A stretch of DNA of 64,000 nucleotides from Mesorhizobium sp. M4B.F.Ca.ET.058.02.1.1 (GCF_003952505.1 NZ_CP034450.1:4092001-4156000), one strand, 5' to 3'. Shown: positions 38,555 to 50,585, numbered from the stretch's first letter. The notes: a model not told the origin generated them from the letters alone. A program made the numbers and translations.

Positions 38555-39355
38555 ATGGTCGGACCGGACCCGCTGACGCTGCAGCGAAACATCATTCTCG
38601 CGCTGTTGATCGTTGTCGCCACGGCAGCCTGGTCCTTGCTGATCTGGCAGCGGATCGGCATGGACACCGACATGCCGATGGAAATCTACTCACCGACCAT
38701 GGGCATGCAGGCGCCGCTGTTTCTTGCAGTGTGGACGATCATGATGATCGCCATGATGTTCCCGACGGCCGCGCCGATGATCCTGACGTTTCACCGTGTG
38801 CAGACCGGCAAACAGGGGCGCGGCGATGCCTTTGTCTCGACCTGGATCTTCGTGGCCGGGTACATGCTGGTCTGGGGGGTGATGGGCGTTCTCGCCTTTG
38901 CCGGCGCGGCGGGCGCGGAGATGCTTGCCGGGCGTGTGGGATTGTCCACGGCGATGGCCGCGCGCATCGGCGGCGCGCTGTTGATGGTTGCGGGCGCGTA
39001 CCAACTTTCCCCACTGAAAGATCTGTGCCTGGCCAAGTGCCGCACGCCAATCGGCTTCATACTGACCTCATGGCGCGATGGTCCTTGGGGCGCGGTACAT
39101 ATGGGCGTAAGGCACGGGTTGTTTTGCCTGGGCTGCTGCTGGCTCCTGTTTCTCGCTCTTTTTCCGCTCGGGATCATGAGCATTGCGGCAATGGCCGTGG
39201 TGACACTGCTGGTCTTTGCGGAAAAGACCCTTCCGGCAGGAGAGCGGATTGCAAAGGTATCGGGGGTCGCCTTGCTGCTTTACGGCGCGGCGGTGCTGGT
39301 GTTTCCGCAGGCGCTGCCAACCTTCCAGGCGGCGGACGGGATGATCATGAATTGA
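38555..39355 (+). CDS. DUF2182 integral membrane protein (predicted metal-binding)
   Basis: A 266-residue protein with about six membrane segments (for example residues 12-31, 55-74, 95-116, 130-150, 190-215, 225-250). It carries Met-rich loops (MDTDMPMEIYSPTMGMQAP, IMMIAMMFPTAAPMI) and a cysteine pair in FCLGCCWLL. The Met/Cys content suggests soft-metal handling; this is inference. It follows the DUF1326 gene and is convergent with holA. Confidence 0.88.
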   Translation: MVGPDPLTLQRNIILALLIVVATAAWSLLIWQRIGMDTDMPMEIYSPTMGMQAPLFLAVWTIMMIAMMFPTAAPMILTFHRVQTGKQGRGDAFVSTWIFVAGYMLVWGVMGVLAFAGAAGAEMLAGRVGLSTAMAARIGGALLMVAGAYQLSPLKDLCLAKCRTPIGFILTSWRDGPWGAVHMGVRHGLFCLGCCWLLFLALFPLGIMSIAAMAVVTLLVFAEKTLPAGERIAKVSGVALLLYGAAVLVFPQALPTFQAADGMIMN

Positions 39356-39368
39356 CAATGGAAGGCAG

Positions 39369-40412
39369 CTACCGCTGCCCAAGCCTCGCGCTCTCCACCG
39401 CGATGCCGAGCAGCGCCTGGCGCGCCAGGGCTTCGGACAGGTCCGGCCTCCGGCGTGTCTGCAGCACCGCGGTCTGCAGCCGGTTGAGCGCCCGGCCAAG
39501 CGCCTCGACGCTCCAGCGCTCCAGCGCCTTCTCCACCAGCTTGCGCCGCGAGAAGAAAACCGGCGGCCGGGCGCCAGCGACGACCGAGGCGGCGTTGCGG
39601 CCGCCGCCCTCCATCTGGCCGCGCATCGCCTGGATCGCCTGCAATTGCCGCATCGCCGCCGACAGCACCAGGAAGGGCTGGCCGCCGCCCTGGCAGTGTC
39701 GCGTGAAAGCGGTGTCGAAATCGGCGATCTTCCCGTCCAGCAGCGCATCGACGGCATCGTCGAAAGAGGCGCCTGACACGTCGCCGGACGTCGCCCTGAC
39801 GTCGTCGACGCCGATCTCCTTCTGGCCGTGGACGTAGAGCACCAGCTTCTCGATCTCGCCGCGCGACGCCAGCCGGTCGCCGCCGAGATTGCGACGCAGC
39901 GCCTGGCGCGCCTCCAGCGTCATCGACATGCCGGCCTTGCGCAGTTCGTCGTCGATGACGATGTCGATGTCCCTCGCCTCATCGGCATAGCAGGGCAGGG
40001 CGATGGCGTTGCCGGCGGCCTCGACGATGGCGCGCAGGCCGGTGCCCTTCTTCAGGTCGCCGGCCTCGATGAGGATGATCGCGTCCCGCGCGGGCTCCGA
40101 TGTCAGCGCCTTGACGTCGTCGGCCAGCGCTTTCTGGCCGCTGGCGTTGCGCACCCAGAGCAGCCGCCGGTCGGAAAACATCGGCACGGTGCGCGCCTCG
40201 TCGAGCAGGCGGCCCTGGTCGCGGTCGACTTCCGCGCCGTCCAGCCTGACGACCGAGAACGGATCGTCGAGCGGCAGGCCGGTCTTGCCGGCAAAAGCCC
40301 TGGCGCGCTCGGCGACCAGCCCGCGATCGGGTCCGTAGAGCAGGACGATGGACATGGCCGGGTCCGGCCGCGCCAGCCACGAATCGACCTCGTATCCTTT
40401 CTTCTGTGCCAT
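39369..40412 (-). CDS. holA: DNA polymerase III delta subunit
   Basis: The clamp-loader subunit that opens the beta clamp. The 347-residue protein resembles HolA throughout: SIVLLYGPDRGLVAERA, the LLWVRNASGQKA segment, IEKLVLYVHGQKEIGVDDVRA, and a helical C-terminal domain. In many Rhizobiales holA lies opposite parB and downstream of lptE and leuS; here its upstream side is occupied by a repeat and insertion sequences instead. Confidence 0.92.
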   Translation of the reverse strand: MAQKKGYEVDSWLARPDPAMSIVLLYGPDRGLVAERARAFAGKTGLPLDDPFSVVRLDGAEVDRDQGRLLDEARTVPMFSDRRLLWVRNASGQKALADDVKALTSEPARDAIILIEAGDLKKGTGLRAIVEAAGNAIALPCYADEARDIDIVIDDELRKAGMSMTLEARQALRRNLGGDRLASRGEIEKLVLYVHGQKEIGVDDVRATSGDVSGASFDDAVDALLDGKIADFDTAFTRHCQGGGQPFLVLSAAMRQLQAIQAMRGQMEGGGRNAASVVAGARPPVFFSRRKLVEKALERWSVEALGRALNRLQTAVLQTRRRPDLSEALARQALLGIAVESARLGQR

Positions 40413-40588
40413 GCGGGGTGAGTTAGCATGAGGCGGGGCGGGTGAACCAGAGTTTCGGCAACTTGCAGAGGCCTTGGCTCGCGCGGCGATTGTTTCGATG
40501 TCGGATGATTCATAGCTGACCGCCGGCGCCGCCCCTCATCCGCCTGCCGGCACCTTCTCCCCGTATAGTGACGGGGAGAAGGGGCTGG

Positions 40589-41916
40589 TGTCCGAACCGG
40601 ATAGATAGGTAACAGAATGGACCGATTGCATAGGTGACAGTTTTCTCCCTCGCCGGAGGACCCGGCGATGGTTTGGCGAGAGACTGGCATCATGGACGAG
40701 CGGCTTCGTTTTGTAGTGGATTGCCTTTCTGGCGAAGAGACGATGAGCGAGCTTTGTGCGGCCTACGGAATTTCGCGCAAGATCGGCTATAAATGGCTGG
40801 GTCGCTACCGGGAGTTTGGCCCGGAAGGTTTGCACGATCGGCCGCGAGCGCCGCTCAATCATGGCCGTGCGACAGCCCTTGATCTTGTCGAGCGGATCGT
40901 GGCGGCGAAGGAGACGCATCCGCTGTGGGGGCCCAAGAAGATCGTGGCGCGGCTCAAGCGCGCGGCTCCCGACTTGATCTGGCCGTCGGCCTCGACGGCA
41001 GGCGCTATCCTTGCACGGCATGGGCTTGTCAGCGCCCGCAAGCGGACCCGGCTGCGGGCCTGCGGCAATGGACCTTGGCCGGAGCCGCAAGGGCCGAACG
41101 CGGTGTGGACCGGCGATCACAAGGGCTGGTTCCGGACCCGTGACGGGTGGCGTTGCGAACCGTTGACGGTGATGGATGCGTCGAGCCGCTACTTGCTGGC
41201 GCTCGAAGCGACCGGCTCGACGGCGGATGCCGAGGCCTGGCCGGTATTCGAGCGGCTGTTTGAGGAGCATGGCCTGCCGGACCGGTTCCGAAGCGACAAT
41301 GGCCCGCCCTTCGCGTCGGCCGGTGTCACCGGGCTGACACCGCTTGCGGTGCGCTTCATCAAACTCGGCATCGCCCTGGAGCGGATCGCGCCCGGCAAAC
41401 CCCAGCAGAACGGGCGCCACGAGCGCTTTCATCTGACCCTGTTGCCGCTGGCCGAGGCACCGGAGGCCGACAGGGCGGCCCAGGGCCACGCCTTCGAGGC
41501 CTTCCGGCGCAGCTACAATGAAGAACGTCCCCATGAGGCGCTAGGCATGGACACTCCAGCCCAGCATTACAGATCCTCCCGGCGCGCCATGCCGACGATG
41601 CCGCCCGAGCCTGATTATCCGGCCGAGGCCGCGGTCCGTCATGTACGCCACAATGGCGAGATCAGGTGGAACGGCGGCTTCGTCTATGTCTCGCAGGCAC
41701 TGGTTGGTGAAGCTGTCGCGGCCGCCCAAACCGAGGATGGTCAATGGGCTCTTTCCTTCCATGCACACCAGCTCGGCATCATCGACACAAGGCGTATGAC
41801 GCTTGTCCGCTGCAGCGCCGCGCTAACCAATCCGCTTGGCGCTGCAGCGGACAAATAGGGGGAGAACTGTTACCTATGTATCCGGTTCAAACTGTTACCC
41901 ATCTATCGGCTGGACA
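40589..41916 (+). mobile_element. IS481-family insertion sequence, complete
   Basis: A 1,328-bp element with terminal inverted repeats starting TGTCC: the left end reads TGTCCGAACCGGATAGATAG and the right end, complemented, TGTCCAGCCGATAGATGG, both continuing into GTAACAG. It is flanked by a 4-bp target duplication CTGG (40585-40588 and 41917-41920). Each end carries two copies of an ATAnATnGGTnACAG-like motif (40600-40615 and 40624-40640; 41867-41881 and 41892-41907), probable transposase-binding sites. One intact transposase gene fills the interior. Confidence 0.92.
40668..41858 (+). CDS. IS481-family transposase
   Basis: A 396-residue DDE transposase. The N-terminal helix-turn-helix (residues about 20-60) includes ELCAAYGISRKIGYKWLGRY and DRPRAP. 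The rve catalytic core has Asp in VWTGDHKGWF, Asp in FRSDNGPPFAS and Glu in QQNGRHERFH. The C-terminal YNEERPHEALGMDTPAQHY is typical of the family. The ATG at 40668 matches the usual W-R-E-T-x-x-M-D-E-R start. It appears intact, so the element may be active. Confidence 0.93.
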   Translation: MVWRETGIMDERLRFVVDCLSGEETMSELCAAYGISRKIGYKWLGRYREFGPEGLHDRPRAPLNHGRATALDLVERIVAAKETHPLWGPKKIVARLKRAAPDLIWPSASTAGAILARHGLVSARKRTRLRACGNGPWPEPQGPNAVWTGDHKGWFRTRDGWRCEPLTVMDASSRYLLALEATGSTADAEAWPVFERLFEEHGLPDRFRSDNGPPFASAGVTGLTPLAVRFIKLGIALERIAPGKPQQNGRHERFHLTLLPLAEAPEADRAAQGHAFEAFRRSYNEERPHEALGMDTPAQHYRSSRRAMPTMPPEPDYPAEAAVRHVRHNGEIRWNGGFVYVSQALVGEAVAAAQTEDGQWALSFHAHQLGIIDTRRMTLVRCSAALTNPLGAAADK

Positions 41917-42018
41917 CTGGCCGCGACGTTGGCGCCCTTCTTGCGACGTTGATGATTGGCGAAACGGGGGACACAGCGCCCCTCTCCCCGTTCACGGGGA
42001 GAGCGACTGTCTTGGCTG

Positions 42019-44648
<2,630 letters not shown>

Positions 44649-44650
44649 CC

Positions 44651-45664
44651 ATGCCCAGACGGACCATGATCGAGGCGATCCGCGACGCCATGGACGTGTC
44701 GATGGGGCGCGACGAACGCGTCGTCGTGTTCGGCGAGGATGTCGGCTTCTTCGGCGGCGTCTTCCGCTGCACGCAAGGCCTGCAGGCCAAATACGGCAAG
44801 AGCCGCTGCTTCGATGCGCCGATCAGCGAAGCCGGCATCGTCGGCGCCGCCATCGGCATGGCCGCCTATGGGCTGAAGCCCTGCGTCGAGGTGCAGTTTG
44901 CCGACTATGTCTATCCGGCCTACGACCAGATCGTTTCGGAGGCGGCGCGGCTGCGCTATCGCTCGAACGGCGACTTCACCTGTCCGATCGTGGTCCGCAT
45001 GCCGACCGGCGGCGGCATCTTCGGCGGCCAGACGCACAGCCAGAGCCCGGAAGCGCTGTTCACCCACGTCTCCGGCCTGAAGGTCATCGTGCCGTCCAAC
45101 CCTGCCGACGCCAAGGGGCTGCTGATCGCGGCGATCGAGGATCCCGATCCGGTGATCTTCCTCGAGCCGAAGCGGCTCTACAACGGTCCGTTCGACGGCC
45201 ACCACGACCGTCCGGTAACGCCGTGGTCGAAGCATGATCTGGGCGAGGTTGCCGACGGCCACTACACGGTGCCGCTCGGCAAGGCGGCGATCCGCAGGCA
45301 GGGCGCCGCGATCACGGTGCTCGCCTACGGCACGATGGTCTATGTCGCCGAGGCGGCGGCCACGGAGACCGGCATAGACGCCGAGATCATCGATCTGAGG
45401 ACGCTGCTGCCGCTCGATCTCGACACGATCGTCGCCTCGGTGACGAAGACCGGACGCTGCGTGGTGGTGCACGAGGCGACGCTGACCTCGGGCTTCGGCG
45501 CCGAGCTCTCGGCGCTGGTGCAGGAGCACTGCTTCTACCATCTGGAAGCGCCGGTCGTGCGCGTCGCCGGCTGGGACACGCCCTATCCGCATGCGCAGGA
45601 GTGGGACTACTTTCCCGGCCCGGCCAGGGTCGGCCGCGCGCTCGTCGAAACGCTGGAAGCTTGA
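44651..45664 (+). CDS. bkdA2: Branched-chain 2-oxoacid dehydrogenase E1 component, beta subunit
   Basis: A 337-residue transketolase-like beta subunit that completes the E1 active site. Visible motifs are VVFGEDVGFFGGVFRCTQGL, FDAPISEAGIVGAAIGMA, EVQFADYVYPAYDQIVSEAA and the C-terminal VVHEATLTSGFGAELSALVQ and GWDTPYPHAQE. It lies 2 bp after E1alpha and 14 bp before E2, a tight operon. Confidence 0.94.
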   Translation: MPRRTMIEAIRDAMDVSMGRDERVVVFGEDVGFFGGVFRCTQGLQAKYGKSRCFDAPISEAGIVGAAIGMAAYGLKPCVEVQFADYVYPAYDQIVSEAARLRYRSNGDFTCPIVVRMPTGGGIFGGQTHSQSPEALFTHVSGLKVIVPSNPADAKGLLIAAIEDPDPVIFLEPKRLYNGPFDGHHDRPVTPWSKHDLGEVADGHYTVPLGKAAIRRQGAAITVLAYGTMVYVAEAAATETGIDAEIIDLRTLLPLDLDTIVASVTKTGRCVVVHEATLTSGFGAELSALVQEHCFYHLEAPVVRVAGWDTPYPHAQEWDYFPGPARVGRALVETLEA

Positions 45665-45678
45665 AGGGAGGCCTGACC

Positions 45679-46995
45679 ATGGGCGAGCACGTCATCAAGC
45701 TGCCGGATGTCGGTGAAGGCGTCGCCGAGGCCGAGCTGGTCGAATGGCATGTGAAGGTCGGCGACCTGGTGCGCGAGGACACGGTGCTGGCCGCGGTGAT
45801 GACCGACAAGGCGACCGTCGAGATTCCCTCGCCGGTCGACGGCGAGATCCTGTGGCTGGGCGCCGAGATCGGCGACACGGTGGCGATCGGCTCGCCGATC
45901 GTGCGGCTGAAGGTTGCGGGCGAGGGCAATGTGAAGCCGCAGAGCGATGCGGCGGAAGAGGCCATCAAGGCCGAACCGCCAGCCAAGCTCCCAACCCCGA
46001 AACCCGAGGCCGCTCCGGCGAGCCCGAAGGCGCAGTCAAAGGCCGCCGAGCCGAAAGCGAAGCCGGCGCCCGCTCCCGCAAATGGGGCGGCACGGAACTT
46101 GGTTTCCGGCGCGCCGCGTCCCGAAGGCGAGAAGCCTTTGGCCTCGCCCGCCGTCCGGCTGCGCGCCAGGGAAGCCGGCATCGACCTCAGGCAGGTCGCG
46201 GGTTCCGGCCCGGCCGGCCGCATCGGCCATGAGGATATCGAGGCGTTCCTGGCGCGCGGGCCGCAGGTCGCCAAAACCTCCGGTCTTGCTCGCAAGGACA
46301 ATGTCGAGGACATCAAGGTTATCGGGCTGCGGCGCAAGATCGCCGAGAAGATGGCGCTCGCCAAATCGCGCATCCCGCACATCACCTATGTCGAGGAGAT
46401 CGACGTCACTTCACTGGAGGAGCTGCGCGCGACGCTGAACAAGGAAAAGCGGCAGGACCGGCCGAAGCTGACGCTGCTGCCGTTCCTGATGCGGGCGATG
46501 GTCAAGGCGATCGCCGACCAGCCGAGCATCAACGCGATCTTCGACGACGAGGCCGGCATCATCCACCAGCATGGCGGCGTCCATATCGGCATCGCCGCGC
46601 AGACGCCGTCCGGGCTGGTGGTGCCGGTGGTCAAGCATGCCGAGGCGCGCGACCTGTGGGAATGCGGCGCTGAGGTCAACCGGCTGGCCGAGGCGGCGAA
46701 GTCGGGCACGGCGAGCCGCGACGAGCTGTCAGGCTCGACCATCACCATCACCTCGCTCGGCGCCATGGGCGGCGTGGCGACGACGCCGGTCATCAACTAT
46801 CCGGAGGTGGCGATCGTCGGCGTCAACAAGATGATGGTGCGGCCGGTGTGGGACGGCACCCAGTTCATCCCGCGCAAGATGATGAACCTGTCGTCCAGCT
46901 TCGACCATCGCGTCATCGACGGCTGGGATGCCGCGGTGTTCGTGCAGCGCATCAAGGCGCTGCTGGAAACGCCGGCGCTGATTTTCGTGGATTAG
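45679..46995 (+). CDS. bkdB: Branched-chain 2-oxoacid dehydrogenase E2 (dihydrolipoyl acyltransferase)
   Basis: The core of the complex, transferring acyl groups to CoA. The 438-residue protein has one lipoyl domain (residues 1-78) with the lipoylated Lys44 in VMTDKATVEIPSP, a long Ala/Pro/Lys-rich linker (about 88-145), a peripheral-subunit-binding domain (about 150-190; ASPAVRLRAREAGIDLRQV) and the catalytic domain ending in SSSFDHRVIDGWDAAVF with the active-site His. The ATG at 45679 has GGGAGG 9 bp upstream. Confidence 0.95.
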   Translation: MGEHVIKLPDVGEGVAEAELVEWHVKVGDLVREDTVLAAVMTDKATVEIPSPVDGEILWLGAEIGDTVAIGSPIVRLKVAGEGNVKPQSDAAEEAIKAEPPAKLPTPKPEAAPASPKAQSKAAEPKAKPAPAPANGAARNLVSGAPRPEGEKPLASPAVRLRAREAGIDLRQVAGSGPAGRIGHEDIEAFLARGPQVAKTSGLARKDNVEDIKVIGLRRKIAEKMALAKSRIPHITYVEEIDVTSLEELRATLNKEKRQDRPKLTLLPFLMRAMVKAIADQPSINAIFDDEAGIIHQHGGVHIGIAAQTPSGLVVPVVKHAEARDLWECGAEVNRLAEAAKSGTASRDELSGSTITITSLGAMGGVATTPVINYPEVAIVGVNKMMVRPVWDGTQFIPRKMMNLSSSFDHRVIDGWDAAVFVQRIKALLETPALIFVD

Positions 46996-47039
46996 CGGGG
47001 ATGGGTTTGATCTCGAATGTTGCGGAGCAGGGATGTGGG

Positions 47040-47192
47040 CTCCCCCTTCTCCCCTTGTGGGAGAAGGTGTCGCCGAAGGCGACGGATGAGGGGTGTTCCA
47101 GGGAAAGCCAGCGTCTCACTCCGCTGGAACACCCCTCATCCGTCTCGGCGCTAACGCGCCGATCCTCCTTCTCCCGCAAGGGGAGAAGGAAA
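47040..47192. repeat. Large palindromic repeat inside the bkd operon
   Basis: The arms CCTTCTCCCCTTGTGGGAGA and CTTCTCCCGCAAGGGGAGAA flank TGTCGCCGAAGGCGACGGAT, GAGGGGTGTTCCAG and the inverted CTGGAACACCCCTCATCCGT. It can form a long cruciform or RNA hairpin in the 235-bp gap between E2 and E3, and is related to but distinct from family A. Confidence 0.8.
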
Positions 47193-47230
47193 GGGCGCGC
47201 CGTCGCCTCCGCCGAAAGGAAGCAGTCGAC

Positions 47231-48643
47231 ATGAAAGAAATCTCCTGCAAGCTGCTCGTCATCGGCGCCGGGCCCGGCGGCTATGTCTGCGCCATCCGCG
47301 CCGGCCAGCTCGGCGTCGACACGGTGATCGTCGAGGCCGGCAAGCCGGGTGGCACCTGCCTCAATGTCGGCTGCATACCGTCCAAGGCGCTGATCCACGC
47401 CGCGGAGGAGTTCGAGAAGGTGGCGCACATGGCCGGCGGCAAGAGCCCGCTCGGCATTTCACTCACCGCGCCGATGCTTGATCTGGCCAAGGCAATCGCC
47501 TGGAAGGACGGGATCGTTAGCCGGCTGAACAGCGGCGTGGCCGGCCTGCTGAAGAAGGCCAGGGTCAAGACCGTACAGGGCTGGGCGACTTTCCGCGACG
47601 GCAAGACCGTCGAGGTTGAGACCGAGACCGGCACCCAGGTGATCCGCGCCGAGACGGTGGTGATCGCGACCGGTTCGGCGCCGGTCGAACTGCCGTTTCT
47701 GCCGTTCGGCGGCCCGGTGATCTCGTCCACCGACGCGCTGGCGCTGAGCGAGGTGCCGAAGAAGCTCGCCGTCGTCGGCGGCGGCTATATCGGGCTGGAG
47801 CTCGGCATCGCCTTCGCGAAGATGGGCGCCAAGGTCACCGTGGTCGAGGCTTTGCCACGTGTGCTGGCGCAATATGACGCCGAACTGACCCGACCGGTGG
47901 TGAAGCGGCTCGGCGAACTCGGCATCGAGGTGATGACAGGCGCCAAGGCCAAGGGGGTGTCGACCCAGGGACAGGCCGGCAAGGGCGATTCGCTGCTGGT
48001 CGAGACGGCAGACGGCAAGAACGCCAAGGTCGCCGCCGACAAGATCCTCGTCACCGTCGGGCGCAAGCCGCTCACCGAAGGCTGGGGGCTGGACCAGATC
48101 GACCTCGACATGGCCGGCAAATTCATCCGCGTCGACGAGCAGTGCCGCACCTCGATGCGCGGCATCTTCGCCATCGGCGACGTCACCGGCGAGCCGATGC
48201 TGGCGCACCGGGCGATGGCGCAGGGCGAGATGGTGGCCGAGATCGTCGCCGGTCACAAAAGAAGCTGGGACAAGCGCGCAATACCCGCCATCTGCTTCAC
48301 CGATCCGGAACTGGTCACGGCCGGCCTGTCACCTGACGAGGCGAAGGCGCTCGCCGGCGAGGTCAAGATCGGGCTATTCCCCTTCGCCGCCAACGGCCGC
48401 GCCATGACCAAGCAAGGCGAGGATGGTTTCGTCCGTGTCGTCGCCCGCGCCGACAATCATCTGGTGCTGGGTATCCAGGCGGTCGGGCAAGGCGTGTCGG
48501 AACTGTCGGCGGCCTTTGGCCTGGCGCTGGAAATGGGGGCGCGGCTGGAAGACATCGCCGGCACGATCCACGCCCATCCGACGCAGGGCGAAGGTTTCCA
48601 GGAAGCAGCGCTCAAGGCGCTGGGTCAGGCGCTGCATATTTGA
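47231..48643 (+). CDS. lpdA: Dihydrolipoyl dehydrogenase (E3)
   Basis: Reoxidises the lipoyl groups of E2 with FAD and NAD+. The 470-residue protein has the N-terminal FAD loop [19 protein letters not shown], the redox disulfide in [15 protein letters not shown], the NAD loop [12 protein letters not shown], the FAD motif [18 protein letters not shown] and the dimer-interface His-Glu in [16 protein letters not shown]. It completes the bkd complex, but the 235-bp repeat-bearing gap before it may alter its expression relative to E1/E2. Confidence 0.95.
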   Translation: MKEISCKLLVIGAGPGGYVCAIRAGQLGVDTVIVEAGKPGGTCLNVGCIPSKALIHAAEEFEKVAHMAGGKSPLGISLTAPMLDLAKAIAWKDGIVSRLNSGVAGLLKKARVKTVQGWATFRDGKTVEVETETGTQVIRAETVVIATGSAPVELPFLPFGGPVISSTDALALSEVPKKLAVVGGGYIGLELGIAFAKMGAKVTVVEALPRVLAQYDAELTRPVVKRLGELGIEVMTGAKAKGVSTQGQAGKGDSLLVETADGKNAKVAADKILVTVGRKPLTEGWGLDQIDLDMAGKFIRVDEQCRTSMRGIFAIGDVTGEPMLAHRAMAQGEMVAEIVAGHKRSWDKRAIPAICFTDPELVTAGLSPDEAKALAGEVKIGLFPFAANGRAMTKQGEDGFVRVVARADNHLVLGIQAVGQGVSELSAAFGLALEMGARLEDIAGTIHAHPTQGEGFQEAALKALGQALHI

Positions 48644-48651
48644 AAAGGTGT

Positions 48652-48804
48652 TATCTCCCCCCTTGAGGGGGAGATGGCCGGCAGGCCAGAGGGGGTCGGT
48701 GCGACCGGACGCGACCTCCCTTGCGACAGATCGAGGTTAGCGCTCCACGCGAAACGACCCCCTCTGTCGCCTTCGGCGACATCTCCCCCTCAAGGGGGGA
48801 GATC
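48652..48804 (+). repeat. Palindromic repeat, family B copy 1
   Basis: TCTCCCCCCTTGAGGGGGAG, ATGGCCGGCAGGCCAGAGGG and GGTCGGT open the unit; ACCCCCTCTGTCGCCTTCGG, CGACATCTCCCCCTCAAGGG close it. An inverted copy is at 63032-63183. It lies between the convergent lpdA and saccharopine-dehydrogenase-type genes. Confidence 0.85.
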
Positions 48805-48811
48805 ACCCAGC

Positions 48812-49915
48812 TCACCCCGCCAGCCGGCTTTCCATCTCGTGCTGGGCGTAGGCGCGGCCGAAGCGGTTGGCGAGGAAGGCGTCGAGCGCGATGTCCTCCT
48901 GGCGGACGAAGCCTTTCGCCGGCAATGTGCCGTCGGCGAGCATGTCGAGCACGGCGCAGATGCCGGAGGCGGTGGTGATCTGGATGGCGCTGCGCACCAG
49001 AGTGCCGACGCGCTTCGAGTAGATCTTGTTGGCGTAGGTTTCCTGCAGCAGGCGGCCGCTCTTGCGGCCCGAGACGGTGACGAAGACGATGACGACGTCC
49101 TGCAGCGTCGCCGGCAGGGCGCTTTCGAAAATGTCCTTCAGCACGTCGCGACGGTGACGCAGGCCGAGATCGTTGAGCAGCGCCTTCATGATCGCGGCGT
49201 GGCCGGGATAGCGGATGGTGCGGTAGTTCAGCGTGCGCACCTTGCCCTTCAGCGTCTCGGCCAGCGTGCCCAGCCCGCCCGAGGTGTTGAAGGCCTCGTA
49301 GGTGACGCCGTCGAGCGAGAACTCCTCGCGCTCCTCCAGCGGCGGCACCTCGATCAGCTCGCCCTCGACGATCGCCTCGCAGGGCTCGCAATATTCGTTG
49401 ATGACCCCGTCGGTGCTCCAGGTCAGATTGTAGTTCAGCGCGTTCGACGGATATTGCGGCAGCGCGCCGACCCGCATGCGCACGCTCTCCAGCGTGTCGA
49501 AGCGGCTGGCGAGATCGTTGGCGACGATCGAGATGAAGCCCGGCGCCAGCCCGCATTGCGGAATGAAGGCGCTGCTGGCATCGCGCGCCAGCTCCTTCAC
49601 CCGCCTTGTGCTGACGACATCCTCGGTGAGATCGAGATAGTGCACGTCGGTAGTGGCGGCCGCCTCGGCGATGCGCGTGGTGAGATGGAAGGGAGCGGCG
49701 CTCAGCACCGCGAATTTGCCGGCAAGCGCTGCCTCGAGCACGCCCGGCGCGGCGATGTCGAGTTCCATGGTCTCGACGCCCGCGGGGAGTTCGGCCGCGG
49801 CAAGCTGCGCCGCCGAGCGGTCGACGAGCGTCACGCCATAGTCGCCGGTGGAGGCCAGCATCTCGGCGATGGTCGAGCCGATCTTGCCGGCGCCGACGAC
49901 AACGATGTTCTTCAT
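48812..49915 (-). CDS. Saccharopine dehydrogenase family oxidoreductase
   Basis: A 367-residue protein with the N-terminal Rossmann motif VVVGAGKIGSTIAEMLA, DRSAAQLAAAE and CGLAPGFISIVANDLA, typical of the saccharopine/homospermidine dehydrogenase superfamily. Rhizobial members act in lysine catabolism; the divergent Lrp/AsnC regulator next to it supports an amino acid role. The ATG at 49915 has AGGGG 7-8 bp upstream and gives the Rossmann start; an ATG at 49933 would add six residues. Confidence 0.85.
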   Translation of the reverse strand: MKNIVVVGAGKIGSTIAEMLASTGDYGVTLVDRSAAQLAAAELPAGVETMELDIAAPGVLEAALAGKFAVLSAAPFHLTTRIAEAAATTDVHYLDLTEDVVSTRRVKELARDASSAFIPQCGLAPGFISIVANDLASRFDTLESVRMRVGALPQYPSNALNYNLTWSTDGVINEYCEPCEAIVEGELIEVPPLEEREEFSLDGVTYEAFNTSGGLGTLAETLKGKVRTLNYRTIRYPGHAAIMKALLNDLGLRHRRDVLKDIFESALPATLQDVVIVFVTVSGRKSGRLLQETYANKIYSKRVGTLVRSAIQITTASGICAVLDMLADGTLPAKGFVRQEDIALDAFLANRFGRAYAQHEMESRLAG

Positions 49916-49940
49916 GATCAATACCCCTGCCATTTCGCGT

Positions 49941-49988
49941 TACGCAATTCCGGACGGAAACCGCTTCACACCTTTCCTGGAATTGCTC
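49941..49988 (+). repeat. Mosaic repeat, family C copy 1
   Basis: TACGCAATTCCGGACGGAAA followed by CCGCTTCACACCTTTCCTGG and AATTGCTC. The ends (CAATTCC and GGAATTG) are inverted. Copies are at 52784-52834 and, reversed, at 61946-61995. It lies in the divergent promoter region of the saccharopine-dehydrogenase-type and Lrp genes. Confidence 0.8.
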
Positions 49989-50069
49989 CTGAGCTGGCCG
50001 GAATCATCGCAGCTTGCCTGTCGAAAGGAAGCGTGAAATTGTACGAAACGAAATGCCGCTTTTAACAAT

Positions 50070-50519
50070 ATGCCGACAAGGATCGTCGAAATGATCAGCG
50101 ATGCCGAACAGGCCCTGCTTTCACTGCTGCGCGCCAACGCGCGCGCCTCGACCGCCGAGCTCGCCCGCCAGCTCGGCGTGTCGCGCACCACGGTGCAGAG
50201 CCGGATCGAGCGGCTGGAGCGCCGCGGCATCATTGCGGGCTACGGCGTGCGGTTGTCGCCCGACTATGAGCAAGGGCTGGTCCGGGCGCATGTGCTGCTC
50301 ACCGTGACGCCGAAGCTCGCCGACAAGGTGGTGCGCAGCCTGCAGGCGCTGCCGCCGGTTAGGACGCTGCACTCGGTGAGCGGCAATTTCGACATGATCG
50401 TCATCGTCGATGCGCCGTCGATCCGCGATCTCGACACACTGCTCGACCAGATCGGGGCGATGGATGGGGTCGAGCGGACGTCGTCGTCGATTATTTTATC
50501 GACGCGGATCGATCGGTGA
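50070..50519 (+). CDS. Lrp/AsnC family transcriptional regulator
   Basis: A 149-residue regulator with an N-terminal winged HTH (residues about 8-55; LLRANARASTAELARQLGVS then RTTVQSRIERLERRGIIAGY) and a C-terminal RAM effector domain (VLLTVTPKLADKVVRSL, HSVSGNFDMIVIV). Its divergent position suggests that it controls the saccharopine-dehydrogenase-type gene in response to an amino acid. Confidence 0.92.
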   Translation: MPTRIVEMISDAEQALLSLLRANARASTAELARQLGVSRTTVQSRIERLERRGIIAGYGVRLSPDYEQGLVRAHVLLTVTPKLADKVVRSLQALPPVRTLHSVSGNFDMIVIVDAPSIRDLDTLLDQIGAMDGVERTSSSIILSTRIDR

Positions 50520-50585
50520 AACTGTTGAGATGCTGGCGCGAGGGGCGAAGGAACGCTGCGCTTCCTTTTCAACGCCCCAAGCAGC

